Positions 55,733 to 58,994 of a DNA stretch of 58,994 nt are shown here, piece by piece (position 1 is the first letter of the stretch; the number at the start of each line of letters is the position of its first letter). Source of the DNA: VGLO01 sp964599285 (GTDB lineage Bacteria; Patescibacteriota; Minisyncoccia; Minisyncoccales; Staskawiczbacteraceae). Position numbers and translations under genes: made by a program. The stretch covers positions 1 to 58,994 of the forward strand of contig CAZREI010000004.1 in NCBI GenBank assembly GCA_964599285.1, given 5' to 3'. A model generated the notes under the pieces. The model saw only the letters and a list, made by a program, of their open reading frames with translations. It made no database searches and was not told the origin of the DNA.

Positions 55733-56114
55733 CAAGATGGTATCGCATCTGCCAATTGTTTTCAGAAAGCTATGTATAAAAATAAATAGTTTTCTGAAGA
55801 CGGTTGGCAGGGCATTGCGTGTTGTTCCCCGCACATACCATGGCAGCTTGTGTGGGCTGAATTCGGAGGCGGGTCTCAATCGTGGGACCGTTACAGAGCA
55901 AGTCTCTAAGAACCCTCCAAAGGGAAGGAGGTTCTGGGAAAAGTTTTCCCTAACTTTCCAGAGGTGGAATCCTCTTGAGAGCTGCTCATGGCGTGGCACA
56001 TTGCCACTTCAACCCTTCAGTGATTTAGCTCCCCTGCCAACCGTCTTTCCGTTCTTTTTTCTCATCTTTATCTTCGCCTAGGGCCACAGCGATTGTTGTG
56101 GCCTTTCCCTTTTT
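55733..56114 (+). ncRNA. Putative structured non-coding RNA (about 380 nt)
   Basis: A promoter and a terminator bound a stretch with no credible gene. A perfect 14-bp long-range helix, AAGACGGTTGGCAG (55797-55810) with CTGCCAACCGTCTT (56034-56047), closes a 220-base domain. Its 5' strand can pair instead with the upstream CTGCCAA (55749-55755). Local hairpins: CCCGCACA/TGTGTGGG (55828-55856), GGTCTC/GGACC (about 55872), AGAACCCTCC/GGAGGTTCT (55909-55935), GGGAAAA/TTTTCCC (55937-55950), AGAGGT/ATCCTCT. It does not match tmRNA, RNase P, SRP or 6S signatures that I can recall. Confidence 0.65.
56082..56114 (+). terminator. Terminator of the putative non-coding RNA
   Basis: GGCCACA/TGTGGCC with an eight-base loop, followed by TTTCCCTTTTT. 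Confidence 0.7.
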
Positions 56115-56195
56115 AGTAAATTTGATTTTCATTCATTTGACGGAGTCATTTTTTTTTGCTAAAATTTTAAACACGTGGGCCCATAGTTCATCTTG

Positions 56196-56257
56196 CCCTG
56201 TTAAATAATTTTGATTAAAAATCAAAATTAAAATCATATGGATTTTATTTAACAGGG
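56196..56257. other. Perfect three-way-junction palindrome
   Basis: Outer stem CCCTGTTAAAT/ATTTAACAGGG (11 bp) encloses, without spare bases, two further hairpins: AATTTTGATT/AATCAAAATT (10 bp, AAA loop) and AAAATC/GATTTT (6 bp, ATATG loop). It lies 36 bases before tRNA-Ile. It has no T-run and is not a plain terminator. Confidence 0.8.
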
Positions 56258-56293
56258 TGAAGTAGAACGCCATTTGCACATATTTCTTTTGGT

Positions 56294-56368
56294 GGGCGCG
56301 TAGTTCAGTGGTGGAACGCCATACTGATAATATGGAGGTCGAAGGTCCGATTCCTTCCGCGCCCACCA
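56294..56368 (+). tRNA. tRNA-Ile (GAU anticodon), CCA encoded
   Basis: Acceptor stem GGGCGCG/CGCGCCC, D arm GTTCAGTGGTGGAAC, anticodon stem and loop CCATA-CTGATAA-TATGG (GAT), T arm GAAGG-TCCGATT-CCTTC, and encoded ACCA. TTTCTTTTGGTGGGCGCG before it and CGCCCACCAAAAGAAA after it form an outer extension of the acceptor stem. Confidence 0.95.
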
Positions 56369-56396
56369 AAAGAAATATGGAGGCTCTGCTCAATTA

Positions 56397-56569
56397 TCTT
56401 GAATTACGAAATGCCATTTAAAAAGGCGAGTTTCGGGTCTTTTCTCCAAATTTTGGCTATAAATTCGCTATAATTTTTTCACGTAGCTGTTGGCTACGAT
56501 AAAAAATTCTATCAAATTTCTATCTCAAAATTTGAAGAAAATACCTCGAAAGCATTTCGTAATTCAAGG
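56397..56569. mobile_element. 173-bp MITE-like element, copy 2
   Basis: Perfect terminal inverted repeats CTTGAATTACGAAATGC/GCATTTCGTAATTCAAG. The interior is a long imperfect hairpin (TTTTCTCCAAATTTT facing AAAATTTGAAGAAAA, GCTATAATTTTT facing AAAAATTCTATC). TCAATTA flanks it on both sides (56390-56396, 56570-56576). Too short to encode a transposase. It lies just after tRNA-Ile. Confidence 0.87.
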
Positions 56570-56598
56570 TCAATTAGAAAATAAATAAAAACAGACTC

Positions 56599-56638
56599 AT
56601 AATATGGAGGCAGAAGGTCCGATTCCTTCTGGGCCCAC
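56599..56638 (+). other. Partial duplicate of the 3' half of tRNA-Ile
   Basis: ATAATATGGAGGCAGAAGG then TCCGATTCCTTCTGGGCCCA repeats, with a few changes, the anticodon 3' strand to acceptor end of tRNA-Ile (56326-56366). No 5' half exists, so it cannot be a tRNA. It may be an old attachment-site copy. Confidence 0.8.
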
Positions 56639-56644
56639 AAGATA

Positions 56645-56678
56645 AAAAACTCGAGAGCTAAGCTCTCGAGTTTTTTTT
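56645..56678 (+). terminator. Terminator after the tRNA-Ile region
   Basis: AACTCGAGAGCT/AGCTCTCGAGTT followed by T run (TTTTTTTTG). A strong perfect hairpin. Confidence 0.87.
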
Positions 56679-56794
56679 GTGTATTTTATGCACAAAGTGG
56701 GAAAACATTAAATTCAAATTATACGATAAAAACTCAAGCGCTACCTGTGGATAACTGGCCTATTTTACGAACAAATCAGGGTTTTTGGGGACTA

Positions 56795-56859
56795 TTGACC
56801 TATGTCTACGATATAAGATATAAATATAGGTAAGTGGATAAATGTGGATAAGAGTGGGA
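56795..56859 (+). promoter_or_regulatory. mraZ promoter and MraZ operator
   Basis: TTGACC (56795-56800), 17-18 bases, ATATAA or TATAAA (56818-56824). It is followed by three direct repeats GTGGAT, GTGGAT, GTGGGA starting at 56834, 56844 and 56854, exactly 10 bases apart. This is the known MraZ box pattern. TGTGGATAA (56843-56851) and (56746-56754) also fit the DnaA box. The rest of the 56870-56990 gap consists of inverted CGAATA/TATTCG units. Confidence 0.8.
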
Positions 56860-56879
56860 AAACTATGATTATCTGTTGA

Positions 56880-56988
56880 TAATCTATCAACGAATACCGA
56901 ATCTTTTACGAATTTTCGAATAAAAACGAATTGGCGGACGCTACGGCGTATTCGTAAATTCGTAAGTAATTCGTTATTCGATGATAAC
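56880..56988. repeat. CGAATA/TATTCG-unit inverted element before mraZ
   Basis: Left units CAACGAATACCGAAT, TTACGAATTTTCGAATAAA, ACGAATT; centre GGCGGACGCTACGGCGT; right units ATTCGTAAATTCGTAAG, AATTCGTTATTCGATG. It has overall inverted symmetry and ends at the mraZ start. Confidence 0.7.
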
Positions 56989-56990
56989 GC

Positions 56991-57422
56991 ATGCTGATAG
57001 GCCAGTACCAACATACCATCGACATCAAAAAGCGCCTGGCGCTTCCGGTTAAGTTTCGGGGAGAATTGGGCGCCAAGGTGATTGTGACCAAAGGCGTGGA
57101 AAATTGCTTAGTGGTTTACACCGAAAAGGAATGGGAAACGATGTCGCAAAAGTTGGGGAACTTGCCGGTATCGCAGGGCGAGGCACGGAGCTTTACGCGC
57201 CACTTATTGGCCAGCGCCACCGAAGTTGAACTGGACAAGCTGGGAAGAATCCTGTTGCCCGATTATTTAAAAACCTACGCGAACTTGCAGAAAAATGTCG
57301 TGGTGTGCGGATTATCAAATCGGTTAGAAATATGGGACCAGCAAAAGTGGCAGGATTACACTAAGAACGCCGAGAAGGGAGTGGAGGAGATAGTGTCAAA
57401 ACTAGGACCGCTGGGGATATAA
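56991..57422 (+). CDS. mraZ: Transcriptional regulator MraZ
   Basis: A 143-residue MraZ with two SpoVT/AbrB-like halves: IGQYQHTIDIKKRLALPVKFRGEL and ATEVELDKLGRILLPDYLKTYA. It is the conserved first gene of the division and cell-wall cluster and represses its own operon by binding the triple repeat upstream. Length and order (rsmH, ftsL follow) are typical. Confidence 0.95.
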   Translation: MLIGQYQHTIDIKKRLALPVKFRGELGAKVIVTKGVENCLVVYTEKEWETMSQKLGNLPVSQGEARSFTRHLLASATEVELDKLGRILLPDYLKTYANLQKNVVVCGLSNRLEIWDQQKWQDYTKNAEKGVEEIVSKLGPLGI

Positions 57423-57424
57423 AG

Positions 57425-57571
57425 CGAATTTCTAATTATTCTAATTATTCTAATTAACCCAATCAAATCCCAATTTCAAAATGCCTAATGTCCAAACTGA
57501 CGTTTTAGAAAATTGGGATTTAGTCATTATTTTAGAATAATTAGGGCACTTAGAATAATTAGAATAATTCA
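57425..57571. repeat. TTCTAATTA-unit inverted element between mraZ and rsmH
   Basis: Left arm TTCTAATTATTCTAATTATT and CTAATTAACCCAATC; right arm TTAGAATAATTAGGGC, TTAGAATAATTAGAATAATT. The middle is AATCCCAATTTCAAAATGCC facing GAAAATTGGGATTTAG. It shares its left arm and AATCAAATCCCAAT with 18181-18446. Confidence 0.8.
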
Positions 57572-58453
57572 ATGCACGTTCCTGTTCTTATAAAAGAAAT
57601 ATTGGGTTGTTTGGATCCCAAGCCCAATGAAAATTTTATTGATGGGACTGTTGGTCAGGCCGGGCACGCGCTGATGATTCTGGAAAAAACCGGGCCGCAG
57701 GGAAAATTGCTAGGGATTGATGCAGATCCTGGCCAGATAGCCAACGCCGCGGCGCGGACCGCAGGTTACGGCGATCGGGTGATCCTGGTCAACGATTCCT
57801 ATGCCAACATCAAACAGATTGCAAAAGAAAAGAATTTTGAGCCAGTGCACGGGATTTTGCTGGACTTGGGCTATTCGTCTTGGCAATTGGAACAATCGGG
57901 CAAAGGATTTTCCTTTTTAAAAGATGAGAAGCTGGACATGCGCTATGACACAAGCAGGGAATTGACGGCTGAAAAAATTGTCAATCATTATCCGGAAGCG
58001 GAAATAGAGAAAATTCTAAAAGAATACGGAGAAGAAACATTTGCCAGAAAAATTGCTAAAGAAATTACGGCACAACGAACGGTAAGAAAGATAGAAACCA
58101 CATTCCAGTTAAAAAATATCATAGAAAGCGTGGTGCCCAAAAAATTCCAGCACGGCCGAATTCATTGTGCGACAAAAACGTTTCAGGCTTTGCGCATCGC
58201 GGTCAACGATGAGTTGAATACTTTGCAAAAGGCTTTGCCCGATGCCGCAGGAATCCTGGCTCCCGGTGGAAGGTTAGCAGTAATATCTTTTCATTCCTTG
58301 GAAGACCGGATTGTCAAAAACTTTTTTAATCAGGAAGCAAAAAGGGGAAGCGTAAAAATAGTAACCCAAAAGCCAATCGCTGCCTCGTCGGAAGAATTAG
58401 TAAAAAACCCGCGGGCGCGATCGGCAAAGTTAAGAAGCATTATTAAAAAATAA
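57572..58453 (+). CDS. rsmH: 16S rRNA (cytosine-1402-N4)-methyltransferase
   Basis: A 293-residue RsmH (MraW): HVPVLIKEILGCL at the start, SAM site NFIDGTVGQAGHALMIL (the usual GGGHS reads GQAGHA), GILLDLGYSSWQLE, FSFLKDEKLDMRYD, and the C-terminal FHSLEDRIVKNFF. It methylates 16S rRNA C1402. The start follows the inverted element directly with no Shine-Dalgarno. Confidence 0.95.
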   Translation: MHVPVLIKEILGCLDPKPNENFIDGTVGQAGHALMILEKTGPQGKLLGIDADPGQIANAAARTAGYGDRVILVNDSYANIKQIAKEKNFEPVHGILLDLGYSSWQLEQSGKGFSFLKDEKLDMRYDTSRELTAEKIVNHYPEAEIEKILKEYGEETFARKIAKEITAQRTVRKIETTFQLKNIIESVVPKKFQHGRIHCATKTFQALRIAVNDELNTLQKALPDAAGILAPGGRLAVISFHSLEDRIVKNFFNQEAKRGSVKIVTQKPIAASSEELVKNPRARSAKLRSIIKK

Positions 58454-58454
58454 A

Positions 58455-58555
58455 TTCTAAATCCAAAATCCTAAACTCTAAACAAATTCCAAATCCTAAA
58501 TATCAAATTCCAAAACGTTTTAGAATTTAGAGTTTAGAATTTAGAGTTTCTTTTA
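58455..58555. repeat. AAATTCTAAATCC-unit inverted element between rsmH and ftsL
   Basis: Left units AAATTCTAAATCCAAAATCC, TAAACTCTAAAC, AAATTCCAAATCC; centre CCAAAACGTTTTAG; right units AATTTAGAGTTTAGAATTTA, GAGTTTC. Inverted near-tandem design as in the other intergenic elements. Confidence 0.72.
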
Positions 58556-58570
58556 CAGAGTAAAAGCATT

Positions 58571-58939
58571 ATGTCTACCGCCACACTCAAACTCCACTAT
58601 CGCGCTTTGCACCATAAAATTCAGTCCCGAGCCTTTGCTATCCCTGCCATCAGGGTGCCCTGGAAACTGATCTATGTCATGGCCGCTCTGGTCACGGCGC
58701 TCTTGATGGTTTTTTACGTTGCCAAGGTTGACGAGCTGACCAAAGGTGCTTACGCCATCAAAAATTACACCAAAGAAATCAGCAGCTTGTCAGAAGAAAA
58801 CAAGGCATTAGAAACCCAATTTGCCGAGCGCGATTTTTTGGGTTCCATAACCCAAAAAGCCGAGGCCCTTGGCTTTGAAAAAATCGGGCAAGTCACCTAT
58901 GTGCAAGTTCTGCAAAATTCGCTGGCACAAGCCAAGTAG
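58571..58939 (+). CDS. ftsL: FtsL-like cell division protein
   Basis: A 122-residue protein with a basic N-terminus, one membrane helix (about residues 34-51) and a leucine-zipper-like coiled coil (about 62-88, YTKEISSLSEENKALETQF). Topology, size and position after rsmH fit FtsL, the FtsB/FtsQ partner in the divisome. The sequence is weakly conserved in this family, so context carries the call. Confidence 0.8.
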   Translation: MSTATLKLHYRALHHKIQSRAFAIPAIRVPWKLIYVMAALVTALLMVFYVAKVDELTKGAYAIKNYTKEISSLSEENKALETQFAERDFLGSITQKAEALGFEKIGQVTYVQVLQNSLAQAK

Positions 58940-58942
58940 GGA

Positions 58943-58994
58943 GTAGTCACGAATATACTAATACGATCAAATATACAAATATTACCAATATACG
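58943..58994. repeat. Left half of an ATATACAAAT-arm element at the window end
   Basis: AGTCACGAATATACTAATAC, then AAATATACAAATATTACCAA and ATATACG. It matches the left arms at 19815 and 23877. The rest lies beyond the window. Confidence 0.75.

Noticed and set aside
55737..56081. 114-residue frame on the plus strand and 109-residue frame on the minus strand after trhO
   Set aside because: Both lie within the structured region bounded by promoter and terminator, have no ribosome site and no protein-like features.
56133..56393. Open frame on the minus strand over tRNA-Ile
   Set aside because: It is the antisense reading of the tRNA (GAEGIGPSTS type), a well-known artefact.
44966..58180. Motif TGTGCGACA in two intergenic sites and in trhO and rsmH
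   Set aside because: In the two genes it encodes ordinary residues (CAT). The number of copies is too small to call a signal.

Overview
The window looks like the chromosome of a Candidate Phyla Radiation (Patescibacteria) organism, most likely of the Parcubacteria group. The reasons are compact housekeeping genes, short proteins, peptidoglycan genes (mreCD, mrdA, FemX, membrane-anchored MurF, ftsQ, ftsL), two sortases, no central metabolism, and many small proteins of unknown type. UGA is used as a stop (for example lysS, mreD), so this is the standard code and not the Gly-UGA code of Gracilibacteria. This assignment is inferred from gene content, not from a 16S sequence.

Backbone, 1-26.6 kb: the 3' end of 23S rRNA, 5S rRNA, mreC-mreD-mrdA, lysS, serS, a MurF/DegT pair, femX, ftsQ, a sortase, recR and dnaB (minus), cysS and pgsA (minus), a GtrA-family protein, dnaX and tRNA-Gln. 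Small accessory genes with strong Shine-Dalgarno sequences and their own terminators sit between them (4.2-4.7, 7.1-8.1, 14.3, 20.1-21.5 kb). Intergenic spaces are filled with palindromic elements: a GTCATTGCGAG...GCAATCC core, often flanked by inverted arms of short near-tandem units such as ATATACAAAT or TTCTAATTA.

Island, about 26.68-44.96 kb: it starts at the 3' end of tRNA-Gln and ends at an imperfect copy of that end. It carries a large serine recombinase, a HEPN-like gene and none of the backbone palindromes. It has three parts. First, a three-gene biosynthetic-looking cluster (29.8-35.6 kb) encodes a cysteine-desulfurase-like/unknown/methyltransferase fusion, a second methyltransferase, and a GTP cyclohydrolase II/phosphoribosylanthranilate-isomerase-like/methyltransferase fusion. 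Second, an array of eight small unknown genes (35.9-39.5 kb) has structured elements before most of them; one hairpin occurs five times and shows compensatory base changes. Third, a tight six-gene operon (39.6-44.7 kb) encodes a methyltransferase/coiled-coil protein, a helical protein, a Nudix hydrolase, a RibD-like reductase, an HExxH protein and a protein perhaps related to kinases.

Backbone, 45-59 kb: two VOC proteins, a second sortase, a hybrid histidine kinase, an OmpR-type regulator, a stand-alone DHp-like peptide, an ECF-like sigma factor, HIT, CYTH and TrhO proteins, a probable structured non-coding RNA (55.73-56.11 kb), tRNA-Ile, two copies of a 173-bp MITE with target-site duplications, and the start of the dcw cluster (mraZ with its operator, rsmH, ftsL).

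The strongest candidates for something undescribed are the five-copy covarying hairpin array in the small-gene region, the GCHII/PRAI/methyltransferase plus desulfurase/methyltransferase cluster, and the 55.7-kb RNA. All functional claims come from reading motifs by eye; no searches were run.
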